Below, piece after piece: positions 34,152 through 43,685 of a stretch of DNA of 64,000 nt. Source of the stretch: CCY15215 sp039194995 (GTDB lineage Bacteria; Cyanobacteriota; Cyanobacteriia; Cyanobacteriales; Spirulinaceae). The notes under the pieces are model-generated. The model saw only the letters and a list, made by a program, of their open reading frames with translations. It did not search any database and had not been told where the DNA came from. The translations under genes and the position numbers were made by a program. Within the stretch, counting starts at the first letter, position 1. Each line of letters starts with the position of its first letter. Where the stretch lies: assembly GCA_039194995.1 (NCBI GenBank), contig JBCCVR010000010.1:1-64000 (forward strand). The letters run 5' to 3'.

Positions 34152-37100
34152 ATGAGCGCGACTTACACTGGCTTAGAAATTGCCGTTATCGGTCTCTCCG
34201 GACGATTTCCGGGAAGCAATACCATTGAAGACTTTTGGAAAAACTTGGCGGATGGAGTCGAACTGATTTCTACCTTCGACGATTCTCCCTCAGATTCCCA
34301 ACCCATACGAGCCGGCTCTGTTTTGGAGGGAGTCGATCGCTTCGATGCGGACTTTTTTGGCTTTAATCCCCGAGAAGCGCAAATGATGGACCCCCAACAT
34401 CGCTTATTTCTTGAATGTGCTTGGGAAGCCTTAGAAAATTCGGGCTACAGTTCGCCAACAGAAAAACGTTCCATCGGCATTTTTGCCGGGGTAGGCATGG
34501 GAACTTATCTGTTATACAACTTAAGTCCCACTCCCGGACTGTTGGAGTCTCAAGGATTTTTGTCCACTGTAGTGGGAGTTGATAAAGACTATTTACCCAC
34601 CCGCGTTTCCTACAAATTAAATCTCAAAGGACCCAGCATGAGCGTTGGGACAGCTTGTTCGAGTTCCCTCACGGCCGTTCATTTAGCCTGTCAGAGTTTG
34701 CTCGGGGGAGAATGCGATATCGCCTTGGGAGCGGGAGTTGCGGTGAAAGTACCGCAAAGTTCTCTCACTCTTGCCCCCGATGAAATTGTCTCGAATGACG
34801 GTCATTGCCGGGCCTTCGATCGCGATGCGACAGGAACTGTTGGCGGGAATGGGATCGGGGTGGTGGTGCTCAAACGCCTCGAGGATGCAATGGCCGATAA
34901 CGATACTATCTATGCAGTCATTAAAGGCTCAGCCGTCAATAATGATGGCGGACGAAAAATCGGCTATACCGCCCCCAGCGAAGAAGGGCAAACCCGCGTC
35001 ATTCGTACCGCCCAAATGATGGCCGAAGTGGAACCGGACAGCATTGGCTACATGGAAGCCCACGGCACCGGGACCCCTCTAGGAGATCCGATTGAAATTG
35101 CGGCGATGACGAAAGCCTTCCGGGAAAAGTGCGATGCCAAAGGGTTTTGCGCCACGGGTTCCGTTAAAACCAATGTGGGACACTTAGATGCCGCCGCAGG
35201 CATTACAGGTTTCATGAAAACGGTTCTCGCCTTGCATCACCAACAAATTCCCCCCAGTTTGAACTTTAATACCCCCAACCCGCAAATCGATTTCGAGAAC
35301 AGTCCGTTTTATGTCAATACTCAACTCAAAGATTGGCAAAGAAATGGAACCCCTCGCCGTGCGGGAGTCAGTTCCTTCGGCTTTGGCGGAACTAACGTTC
35401 ACGTCGTTTTAGAAGAAGCCCCGAGTCCCTCGATAAAAACGTCGGCAAATCGTCCTCAACTCCTGTCCCTGTCAGCCAAAACTGCGACAGCACTCGAGAG
35501 GATGAGCGATCGCCTTGTCAACCATCTCAAAGCCTCTCCCGACCTCGATCTAGCAGATGTGGCGGGCACCTTGCACTTAGGGCGATGGCAACTGCCCCAC
35601 CGTCGCACCTTCGTCGCCCAAACCGTTGCCGAGGCGATCGCAATCTTAGAAGCCGGAGAAACCGAAACCCGGGAAGCGGCGGTCAATGAACCGCCTGTTA
35701 TCTTGATGTTTCCCGGTCAGGGATCTCAATACGTCAACATGGGGCGGAAGTTGTACGAGCGGGAAGCCAAATTTCGGGAAGTCTGCGATCGCTGTTTCGC
35801 TCGCTTAAAGTCGCAACACGATCTCGATCTCGCATCGATCCTCTTTCCCGCTTCCGAAGCAGACATTCCTGCCTTAAAGGAAAAGTTAACCCAAACCGCG
35901 ATCGCGCAACCAGCTTTATTCGTCATTGAATACGCCCTCGCACAACTGTGGATATCTTGGGGTATCGTTCCTCAAGCCGCGATCGGCCACAGTATTGGCG
36001 AATATGTCGCCGCTTGTATAGCCGGGGTTTTCTCCCTCGAAGACGCGCTCGATCTCGTCACCGCACGAGGACGCTTAATGCAGCAGCAACCTTCCGGTTC
36101 GATGGTTACAGTCCATTTGTCGGCGGAGAAAGTGCGACCCTTTTTGCACGACTCCCTCTGCATCGGAGCGAGTAACGGCCCTTCCCTGACGGTCATTTCG
36201 GGAACGGCTGCCGATATCGAACAGTTGCAATCGAAACTGGACTCTCAAGGCATCGATTATATTCCTTTGCACGTCTCTCATGCTTTCCATTCTCCCTTGA
36301 TGGAAGGCGCGATCGCTCCCTTGCTCGAACAGTTGCAACGGGTTAAGCTCAACTCCCCCCAAATTCCCTTCATTGCCAACGTAACGGGAACTTGGATAAC
36401 CGACGAGCAGGCAATGGATCCTCAATATTGGGGACGGCAGTTGCGCCAAAGCGTCGAATTTTCTGCGGGGATCGGCGAACTGTTGCAGAACTCCGAGGGG
36501 ATTTTCTTAGAAACGGGCCCGGGACGGACTTTAAGTACGCTAACCCGACAGCAGGCAAAGGGACAAACGATTCTTTGTACCCTTCCCCATCCTAAAGATC
36601 CGGTTGATGACGAGGCCTTTTTGTTGCATACCGCAGGACGGCTCTGGTTAGAAGGCGTGGCAATGGACTGGTCGAGTTTTTATGGCGATCGCTCCCATCG
36701 GCGCATTCCCCTTCCCACCTATCCCTTCGATCGCCAGCGCTATTGGATCGATCCCCCCGAGTCGAAAGATTCGACACTGGAGAAAAATCCCGAGCTGGCG
36801 GACTGGTTTTACGTTCCCGCTTGGAAACGCTCGGTTTTGCCCGCGATCGCGACAGATTCCCCTCAAGGATCTTGGGTGATTTTCTCGGATTCTTCCGGGC
36901 TGGGAACAGCACTCGGTCAACGGTTGCAACAGATGGGACATCGAGTCGTTTGGGTGACTCCCGGGGCGGTATACGGTCAGACCAGCGAGGATGTTTATAC
37001 CCTCGATCCCAGCGATCGCGAGCATTATCAAGCGTTAATTCGCGATGTCAAATCTTTGGATTCTTCCCTAACTTTTGCTCACTTGTGGACGGTAACACCG

Positions 37101-38732
37101 GATTTATCTTTAGAAGAGGCTTCCCGATCGGGCTTTTATAGCTTGCTCTATTTGGCGCAGGCTCTCGAACAAATAAGCGGAGATCGCCGCGATCGCCTCT
37201 GCGTTATTTCCAGTCAAGTCGAAGAGGTGACGGGACGCGAAACTTTCTGTCCGGAAAAAGCCACAATCGTCGGGCCCTGTCGAGTCATTCCTCAAGAATA
37301 TGCCAATATCGCCTGCGATCGCATCGATATCGATCTGGCAGATTTTCAAGGAACGGGCGCTCCTCAATTCCTCGATCGCCTCGTCACTGAGATGCTGGCA
37401 CAAGGAGAAAAATCTGGGGCATCGGCAACCATTGCCTATCGCGGCAATTATCGCTGGGAACTCACCTATGATTCCCTCTCCTTAGAAGCCAGCGATCGCT
37501 CCGCTTTTCGGACTGGGGGAACTTATCTGATCACTGGCGGTACCGGGGGAATTGGTTTAGAAATTGCTGCTTTTCTGGCTGAAAAAGTGCAAGCGAACCT
37601 CATTCTCGTCAGTCGCTCGACTTTCCCCGATCGCCAAGACTGGGATGATTGGCTGGCCAAGGCAGAAGACTCCTCTCCCCAAGCCGCTAAAATTCGCAAA
37701 CTGCAAGCGATCGAAGCCTCGGGAGGGAAAGTGTTGGTCGCGAGTGGGGATGTCTGCGATGGTGAGGAAATGCAAGCCATTTGCGATCGCGCCCGGGCGG
37801 TCTTTGGTGAGATTCACGGAGTCTTCCACGCGGCAGGAATTCCGGGAGACGGAATTATTTCTCTGAAAACCCGGGAAATAGCCGAAAAGGTCATGGCTCC
37901 TAAGCTCGAAGGAACGCGAGTTCTCGATCGCATTTTCTCAGATACCCCTCTCGATTTCCTCGTCCTCTTCTCCTCTATCAGCGCTCTCGTCGGCGGTGTG
38001 GGACAGGCGGACTATTGTGCGGCGAACGCTTATCTCGATGCCTTTGCCCGAGAGCGAGCAGGCAAAGGAGTCATCGCCATCGATTGGGATACTTGGCAAG
38101 AGGTGGGAATGAGCGTCGATACGACAGATCTTCCCGAACATCTCAAAGCGCGCCGCCTGGAGGCGATCGAGGCGGGAATTGCCCCCAAAGAAGGGTTAGA
38201 GGCACTCGATCGCATTCTCCAACGAGGGCTGGATCGCGTTGTCGTTTCCACCAAAGCGTTACAAGAAGTTCTCGCGGAACGCCATGACTTAAGTACGATG
38301 GCGCAAGGGGTCGAAACCGAGGCCTCGCCAACCCCGCAACCCGAGCACCAACGCCGGATTCAGTCTACGGCTTACGTTGCCCCACGCAACGAGATCGAAG
38401 AGTGGATCGTCCAACTTTGGCAAGAACAAATCGGATTTTCTCCCATTGGCGTTAATGATAACTTCTTTGAGTTAGGCGGTCATTCTCTCTTAGCGGTGCG
38501 GGTCATGACCAAGTTGCGCGAGCATTATGCTGTCGATCTGTCCCTGCGAGTATTGTTATCGGAAGCACCGACTGCCGCGGGATTGGCTGCTTCTGTGGCG
38601 GAACAGCTCGCCCCAGAAGACGAGTCAAACTCGGAGGATGCTACAGAAACGGCTCGCTTGCTTGCAGAAATTGAAAACTTATCTCTGGATGAGGTACAAG
38701 AGCAGTTACAACAAGAAACCACCCCGCTCTAA
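34152..38732 (+). CDS. Type I polyketide synthase module KS-AT-KR-ACP
   Basis: PKS of about 1526 residues. KS (about 5-430) has the active Cys in GTACSSSLTAV and the two His in EAHGTGTPLGDP and NVGHLDAAAG. AT (about 540-840) has GHSIGEYVAA and the HAFH motif of malonyl-CoA-specific domains. KR (about 1120-1300) has the nucleotide loop TGGTGGIGLE and the Ser-Tyr-Asn set in LFSSIS and DYCAANAYLDAF. ACP (about 1430-1495) has FFELGGHSLLAV. There is no methyltransferase, dehydratase or enoyl reductase, so it adds a beta-hydroxy two-carbon unit. The ATG at 34152 is chosen over a TTG at 34122 because the KS fold begins within 10 residues. It is first in the right-arm run. Confidence 0.95.
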   Translation: MSATYTGLEIAVIGLSGRFPGSNTIEDFWKNLADGVELISTFDDSPSDSQPIRAGSVLEGVDRFDADFFGFNPREAQMMDPQHRLFLECAWEALENSGYSSPTEKRSIGIFAGVGMGTYLLYNLSPTPGLLESQGFLSTVVGVDKDYLPTRVSYKLNLKGPSMSVGTACSSSLTAVHLACQSLLGGECDIALGAGVAVKVPQSSLTLAPDEIVSNDGHCRAFDRDATGTVGGNGIGVVVLKRLEDAMADNDTIYAVIKGSAVNNDGGRKIGYTAPSEEGQTRVIRTAQMMAEVEPDSIGYMEAHGTGTPLGDPIEIAAMTKAFREKCDAKGFCATGSVKTNVGHLDAAAGITGFMKTVLALHHQQIPPSLNFNTPNPQIDFENSPFYVNTQLKDWQRNGTPRRAGVSSFGFGGTNVHVVLEEAPSPSIKTSANRPQLLSLSAKTATALERMSDRLVNHLKASPDLDLADVAGTLHLGRWQLPHRRTFVAQTVAEAIAILEAGETETREAAVNEPPVILMFPGQGSQYVNMGRKLYEREAKFREVCDRCFARLKSQHDLDLASILFPASEADIPALKEKLTQTAIAQPALFVIEYALAQLWISWGIVPQAAIGHSIGEYVAACIAGVFSLEDALDLVTARGRLMQQQPSGSMVTVHLSAEKVRPFLHDSLCIGASNGPSLTVISGTAADIEQLQSKLDSQGIDYIPLHVSHAFHSPLMEGAIAPLLEQLQRVKLNSPQIPFIANVTGTWITDEQAMDPQYWGRQLRQSVEFSAGIGELLQNSEGIFLETGPGRTLSTLTRQQAKGQTILCTLPHPKDPVDDEAFLLHTAGRLWLEGVAMDWSSFYGDRSHRRIPLPTYPFDRQRYWIDPPESKDSTLEKNPELADWFYVPAWKRSVLPAIATDSPQGSWVIFSDSSGLGTALGQRLQQMGHRVVWVTPGAVYGQTSEDVYTLDPSDREHYQALIRDVKSLDSSLTFAHLWTVTPDLSLEEASRSGFYSLLYLAQALEQISGDRRDRLCVISSQVEEVTGRETFCPEKATIVGPCRVIPQEYANIACDRIDIDLADFQGTGAPQFLDRLVTEMLAQGEKSGASATIAYRGNYRWELTYDSLSLEASDRSAFRTGGTYLITGGTGGIGLEIAAFLAEKVQANLILVSRSTFPDRQDWDDWLAKAEDSSPQAAKIRKLQAIEASGGKVLVASGDVCDGEEMQAICDRARAVFGEIHGVFHAAGIPGDGIISLKTREIAEKVMAPKLEGTRVLDRIFSDTPLDFLVLFSSISALVGGVGQADYCAANAYLDAFARERAGKGVIAIDWDTWQEVGMSVDTTDLPEHLKARRLEAIEAGIAPKEGLEALDRILQRGLDRVVVSTKALQEVLAERHDLSTMAQGVETEASPTPQPEHQRRIQSTAYVAPRNEIEEWIVQLWQEQIGFSPIGVNDNFFELGGHSLLAVRVMTKLREHYAVDLSLRVLLSEAPTAAGLAASVAEQLAPEDESNSEDATETARLLAEIENLSLDEVQEQLQQETTPL

Positions 38733-38742
38733 TGGGTTATTG

Positions 38743-38770
38743 AGGTGAGTAAAACCTTTTTTGCTCACCT
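38743..38770 (+). terminator. Hairpin after the PKS gene
   Basis: AGGTGAG and CTCACCT form a 7-bp stem, extendable through AAAA/TTTT, beginning 11 bases after the PKS stop. The following TTCTC is a weak T-run, so this may slow but not stop transcription into the NRPS gene. Confidence 0.4.
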
Positions 38771-38779
38771 TTCTCTAGT

Positions 38780-39126
38780 AGATTAAAGGCGTTTCCGAGT
38801 GCCTACCCCAATGCCATTATTACTAATTTAAGTTGTGGTTTGCGTACTCGGTTAGCACGAATTGATAACGGTTCTGCCTGCTGGTATGAAGTAGATTTTC
38901 CCGAAGTCATCGAGTTTCGACGCAAGTTTTTACAAGAGAGCGATCGCGATCGATTTATTGCTCAATCCATTTTAGATTTTACTTGGATCGATCGCTTCGA
39001 GTGCTCTCCGGCGGATCGACCCGTTCTGATTTTCATGGAAGGTGTTTCTCCTTTTAAAGCAATTTTCGATCTTTTACTACTATCAAAAAAAACGCGAAAA
39101 TTTAGTATTTTTTTATCCTCAAATCA
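38780..39126 (+). pseudogene. Relic of a PPM/LCM-type SAM methyltransferase
   Basis: The frame translates to FPSAYPNAIITNLSCGLRT, then WYEVDFPEVIEFRRKF and FTWIDRF, RPVLIFMEGVS. These match the core of leucine-carboxyl/TcmP-type O-methyltransferases (N-GCGLDTR, W-DVDLPEVIE, EGVLMYL). Both ends are gone: no start with an N-terminal region, and after MEGV the sequence turns into unrelated AT-rich DNA up to the NRPS ATG. The remaining stretch is about a third of a normal gene. A methylation step seems to have been lost from the cluster, or the fragment came with a rearrangement. Confidence 0.65.
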
Positions 39127-42100
39127 ATGACGACTTACGATCTTTCTCAACGAATAGCCAGTCTTTCGCCAGAAAAGCAAGCACTGTTAAGACGGCGACT
39201 TCAGGAGCAGAAAAAGAAACAAACCGAAACGCGATCGCAAAAAATTCCCAAACGGGCTTTATCAACTTCGCAATCGGAAAAATACCCGGTTTCCTTCGCA
39301 CAGCAACGCATGTGGTTTCAAGAACGCTTGAGCCTTAAAAGTGCCGTTTCCAATAATATCTCGACTTCCTTAAAAATTAATGGCTCGCTGCAAGTCCCTG
39401 CCCTCAATCGCGCCCTCAGAGAAATTATCCGACGGCACGCTATTTTAAGAACGAAATTACAAACCATCGACGGGGAATTGATGCAGGTTATCGCACCGCG
39501 CATCGATTGGACTTTACCCATTATCGATCTGCGATCGCTGACTCCCCAAGAACAAGACGAAAAAGTGCGATCGCTGATCGCAGAACAAGGTGGTCAACCC
39601 ATCGATCTCGAACGAGATTGGTGTTGGCGAACTCAATTAATTCAACTGGGAAAAACAGACCATGTCTTACTGTTAACATTGCATCACATTGTCAGTGACG
39701 CTTGGTCTTTTGACATCTTCTTTCGGGAATTGGGTACATTGTATGGAGCCTTTGCCAAGGAGCAGCCTTCGCCTTTACCGGAACTTCCCGTTCAGTATGT
39801 TGACTTCACCCTTTGGCAGCAAGAATACTTTCAAGGTAATGTTCTGGCAACAGAATTGGAATACTGGAAACGAACTTTAGAGAGTGCTCCAGATGTTTTG
39901 CAATTACCCAGCGATCGCCCCCGTCCTCCTGTTATCTCTTTTCAAGGCAGAAGCCTCTCCTTTTTCCTCCCGAAAACCTTGGAAAATGGACTGAGACAAC
40001 TATCGCAGCAAGCGGGAACGACACTCTATACAACCCTCCTCGCAGCGCTGCAAACCCTGCTCTTTCGCTATTGCAGGGAAGAAGATATTCTTGTCGGTTC
40101 TCCCATTGCCAGCCGCCATCAACCCGAAGTCGAACCTTTAATCGGCTGTTTTATTAACACCCTGGTTTTTCGCTCCGATCTGTCGGGGAATCCCAGTTTT
40201 CGCCAACTGCTCGATCGCGTTAAAAATACCGTTCTCGGCGCGCTAGCCCATCAAACCATCCCGTTTGAAATGCTGGTTAACGAGCTACAACCGACGCGGA
40301 ACATTGCCTACGCTCCCATTTTTCAGGTCATGCTGGTGTTGCAGAATGCCTTTTCGAGCGACAATGTGGCGCTGCCGGGGTTGAACGTTCGTCCGATGTT
40401 GCATGATAATCAAACCTCTCAATTCGATCTCACTTTTCTGTTAGTCGAAGAACAGAACGGACTGAAAGGCAAACTGGAGTACAACACCGATCTGTTCGAC
40501 GAAGCGACGATGGTGCGGATGTTGGGACATTTTCAGACCTTATTGGTTGGAGCGATCGCCAACCCCGATCTGTCTCTCTTAGAACTGCCCCTCCTCACAG
40601 AACCAGAACGACAACAACTCGCGGCTTGGCACGATACGGCTCTGCCGCCTTCGCCAACCGCCTGCATTCACCATCTCTTCGAGGCTCGGGTGCGGGAGAC
40701 TCCCGAAGCGATCGCGATTGTCTACGAGGAAGAACAAATTACCTATCGCGACCTCAATCGACGCGCCAACCAGTTTGCTCGATACTTACAAAAACAAGGT
40801 ATCGCCCGAGAGAGTCTGGTTGCGTTGTGTTGGGAGCGATCGCCAGAAATGTTCGTGGGTTTGCTGGGCATCCTCAAAGCCGGAGCGGCCTATATTCCCC
40901 TCGATCCCGCCTATCCCCCCCAACGCTTCCAAACCATCCTCACCGACGCGCAACCCGAAGCGATCGTGACTCAAACCGCTTTAGCTGAGAAATTCTCCAA
41001 TCTCGACGCAACTATCATCCTACTGGATGAGGCATGGGAGACAATTGCCTTAGAATCCCCAGAAAACCCGGGAATTCCCGTCAGCCCGGAGAATTTAGCC
41101 TATATTATCTACACTTCGGGTTCCACGGGCAAACCCAAAGGCGTGGCCATCGAACACCGATCTTTGGTCAACTTCACCGAAGCGGCGATCGAAGCCTACG
41201 CCATTACCGCCAGCGATCGCATCTTACAGTTTGCCACCATCGGTTTCGATACCGCCGTCGAAGAAATCTTTCCTTGTTTGACTTGTGGGGCAACGTTAAT
41301 TTTGCGAACCGAGCGCCTGTTGAGTTCGATGTCCGGATTTCTCACCGCTTGCCGCGACTGGCAACTTACAGTTCTCGATTTACCGACCGCGTTCTGGCAC
41401 CAGATGGTGACGGAAATGTCAATGGATAAGCTCGAGTTACCGGCATCCTTGCGCTTGGTGATTATCGGCGGCGAAAAAGCGAATCGCGATCGCCTCGCGC
41501 TCTGGCAGCAACAGGTCTCGTCCTCGGTTCGCCTCGTCAACAGTTACGGCCCAACTGAAGCCACTGTCGTCACGACGGTTATCGATCTATCCGACCTCTC
41601 TCTTGATGCTCTAGGAGGGCGAGAATTGCCGATTGGTCGAGGGATTCGCAATACTTTAACTCGCGTCCTCGATCCCCTCCTGCAACCGGTTCCTCTGGGC
41701 ATTCCGGGGGAATTGTATATCGGGGGGGCCGGATTGGCACGGGGCTATCTCAACCGCCCGGATTTAACCGAGCAGGCATTTATTGCCGATCCTTTTTGTG
41801 AGGGAGCGCGTCTTTATAAAACCGGCGATCGGGTTTGTTACCGAGAAGATGGCAACCTCGAATTTTTGGGACGCATCGACAATCAGGTTAAAATACGCGG
41901 GTTTCGGATTGAAGTGGGGGAAATCGAAGTCGTATTGAGCCAACACCCGGATGTCCGAACCACCGTTGTCGTACCTCGGGATCTCGATGGCGATCTCCAA
42001 TTAGTCGGGTACGTCGTCCCAGAACCCCACCGCACGCCCACTTCCCTACAACTGCGCCGATTTTTGGAAGCCCAACTCCCTAAATATGCTATTCCCTCGG

Positions 42101-43641
42101 CATTCGTGCTGTTGTCGGAATTACCTCTCAACGTCCACGGCAAAATCGATCGCAACGGCTTACCCCAACCGGAAAAAGAACGCCCGGAAACTTTTGTCCC
42201 GCCCAAAACGGGATTAGAAGTGACCGTTGCCGAGATTTTTGCGAGTGTTTTAAATGAAGATCGCATCGGTCTTTATGATGACTTTTTTGAGTTGGGAGGA
42301 CATTCCTTACTGGCGATGAAACTGTTAGCACGATTGCACTCTGCTTGCGGCGTGGAACTCGCGTTGGTGGATTTATTCGAGTCCCCGACGGTGGCGGGAT
42401 TGGCGGCGCGAGTCGGATCCCTTCAGGGGGTCTCGACCGCCCAATCGCCCCTCAATTTAGATGAGGAAGTGGTATTAGATCCCGCGATCGCCCCTCCCGA
42501 TGGCTTGGCCTTTCAATGGATCGACGCACCCCAACAGGTATTTTTGAGCGGTGCAACTGGCTTTTTAGGAGCTTTTCTGTTAGTGGAACTGCTGCAAAAT
42601 ACGCCAGCAACGGTACATTGTCTGGTGCGGGGCGCGAATGAGGAAGTGGCTTGCCAACGGATTCAAGAGAATCTCGAATCCTATCAGTTATGGGAGGAAC
42701 GTTTCCGCGATCGCTTGGTTGCCATTCCGGGAGATTTGTCCCAACCTCGCTTGGGCTTAACGCCCGATCGCTTTCAAGAATTGAGCGAGCGGATCGAGGT
42801 TATTTATCACAACGGTGCGTTCATTAATTCTCTTTATCCTTACAGTGCTTTTAAACCGAGTAATGTTTCGGGAACCGAGGAGGTTTTGCGGCTGGCGACC
42901 CAAACCAAACTGAAAGCCGTTCACTTTATCTCTTCCTTGTCGGTGGTACAATCTGCGGCTTACCTCCATCGCGAAGCCGTATTGGAAACTGACGGCGATC
43001 GCTGGCAGGGCTTATTTAACGGTTACGCTCAGAGTAAATGGGTGGCCGAGAAAATTTGTCTACTGGCGCGATCGCGGGGGATTCCGGTCTCTATCTATCG
43101 GCCGGGGGTGATTTCGGGACATAGCAAAACGGGAGAGTGCAATACGCGAGACTTCCTGCATACCTTACTCAAAGGATTTATCGAACTGAAAAGCGCCCCC
43201 GATCTTGAAGCATTTTGGGATTTTACCCCCGTCGATTATGTAGCTCGCGGGATCGTTCATCTATCCCAAAAGGTCGAAAATGTTGGCAAAGTTTTCCATG
43301 TGAACAACCCCCAACCCATTCCTTTGAGTCACTTAATTGAGGTAATCGTTGCTTTTGGCTATCCCATCGAGAAAATGACTTACGAATCATGGCGATCTCA
43401 TCTCGCTGGTTTTGTCAAACAGTCCCGCTCGAATCAATGGGATTCCTTGCTCCCTATTTTCCCAGAGCAGTTTTCCCCAGAACAACTGCAACTCTTAAAA
43501 CTCAAATTTGACAGCCAAAATACCCTCCAAGGACTTGCGAATACCGCGATTACCTGTCCGAAGGTAGACCGTCAATTACTGGGAGTTTATCTCTCTTATT
43601 TGCGCGATCGCGGCTTTTTAACTGCCTCCCTCGCCCAATAA
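39127..43641 (+). CDS. NRPS: condensation-adenylation-PCP-thioester reductase
   Basis: One-module NRPS of 1504 residues. The condensation domain (about 45-480) has HHIVSDAWS. The adenylation domain (about 500-990) has IYTSGSTGKPKG, FDTAVEEIF, NSYGPTEATV and the Lys-containing LPLNVHGKIDRNGL. PCP has FFELGGHSLLAM. The C-terminal 360 residues are an NAD(P)-dependent reductase with GATGFLGAFLL, YHNGAFINSLYPYS and YAQSKWVAEK. Pocket positions read by eye give about D-T-E-D-I-G-S-V-V; two acidic residues suggest an amine-bearing side chain, but I cannot name the substrate. The reductase should free the chain as an aldehyde or alcohol. It follows the PKS and a methyltransferase relic on the same strand. 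Confidence 0.93.
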   Translation: MTTYDLSQRIASLSPEKQALLRRRLQEQKKKQTETRSQKIPKRALSTSQSEKYPVSFAQQRMWFQERLSLKSAVSNNISTSLKINGSLQVPALNRALREIIRRHAILRTKLQTIDGELMQVIAPRIDWTLPIIDLRSLTPQEQDEKVRSLIAEQGGQPIDLERDWCWRTQLIQLGKTDHVLLLTLHHIVSDAWSFDIFFRELGTLYGAFAKEQPSPLPELPVQYVDFTLWQQEYFQGNVLATELEYWKRTLESAPDVLQLPSDRPRPPVISFQGRSLSFFLPKTLENGLRQLSQQAGTTLYTTLLAALQTLLFRYCREEDILVGSPIASRHQPEVEPLIGCFINTLVFRSDLSGNPSFRQLLDRVKNTVLGALAHQTIPFEMLVNELQPTRNIAYAPIFQVMLVLQNAFSSDNVALPGLNVRPMLHDNQTSQFDLTFLLVEEQNGLKGKLEYNTDLFDEATMVRMLGHFQTLLVGAIANPDLSLLELPLLTEPERQQLAAWHDTALPPSPTACIHHLFEARVRETPEAIAIVYEEEQITYRDLNRRANQFARYLQKQGIARESLVALCWERSPEMFVGLLGILKAGAAYIPLDPAYPPQRFQTILTDAQPEAIVTQTALAEKFSNLDATIILLDEAWETIALESPENPGIPVSPENLAYIIYTSGSTGKPKGVAIEHRSLVNFTEAAIEAYAITASDRILQFATIGFDTAVEEIFPCLTCGATLILRTERLLSSMSGFLTACRDWQLTVLDLPTAFWHQMVTEMSMDKLELPASLRLVIIGGEKANRDRLALWQQQVSSSVRLVNSYGPTEATVVTTVIDLSDLSLDALGGRELPIGRGIRNTLTRVLDPLLQPVPLGIPGELYIGGAGLARGYLNRPDLTEQAFIADPFCEGARLYKTGDRVCYREDGNLEFLGRIDNQVKIRGFRIEVGEIEVVLSQHPDVRTTVVVPRDLDGDLQLVGYVVPEPHRTPTSLQLRRFLEAQLPKYAIPSAFVLLSELPLNVHGKIDRNGLPQPEKERPETFVPPKTGLEVTVAEIFASVLNEDRIGLYDDFFELGGHSLLAMKLLARLHSACGVELALVDLFESPTVAGLAARVGSLQGVSTAQSPLNLDEEVVLDPAIAPPDGLAFQWIDAPQQVFLSGATGFLGAFLLVELLQNTPATVHCLVRGANEEVACQRIQENLESYQLWEERFRDRLVAIPGDLSQPRLGLTPDRFQELSERIEVIYHNGAFINSLYPYSAFKPSNVSGTEEVLRLATQTKLKAVHFISSLSVVQSAAYLHREAVLETDGDRWQGLFNGYAQSKWVAEKICLLARSRGIPVSIYRPGVISGHSKTGECNTRDFLHTLLKGFIELKSAPDLEAFWDFTPVDYVARGIVHLSQKVENVGKVFHVNNPQPIPLSHLIEVIVAFGYPIEKMTYESWRSHLAGFVKQSRSNQWDSLLPIFPEQFSPEQLQLLKLKFDSQNTLQGLANTAITCPKVDRQLLGVYLSYLRDRGFLTASLAQ

Positions 43642-43685
43642 TTACACCGTTCATTCATCCTCTTATTCATTCGGAGAAATTCATC

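Noticed and set aside
39042..39338. Alternative frame across the methyltransferase relic into the NRPS
   Set aside because: Its translation shows no domain; the NRPS start at 39127 has the condensation-domain pattern in the correct frame.
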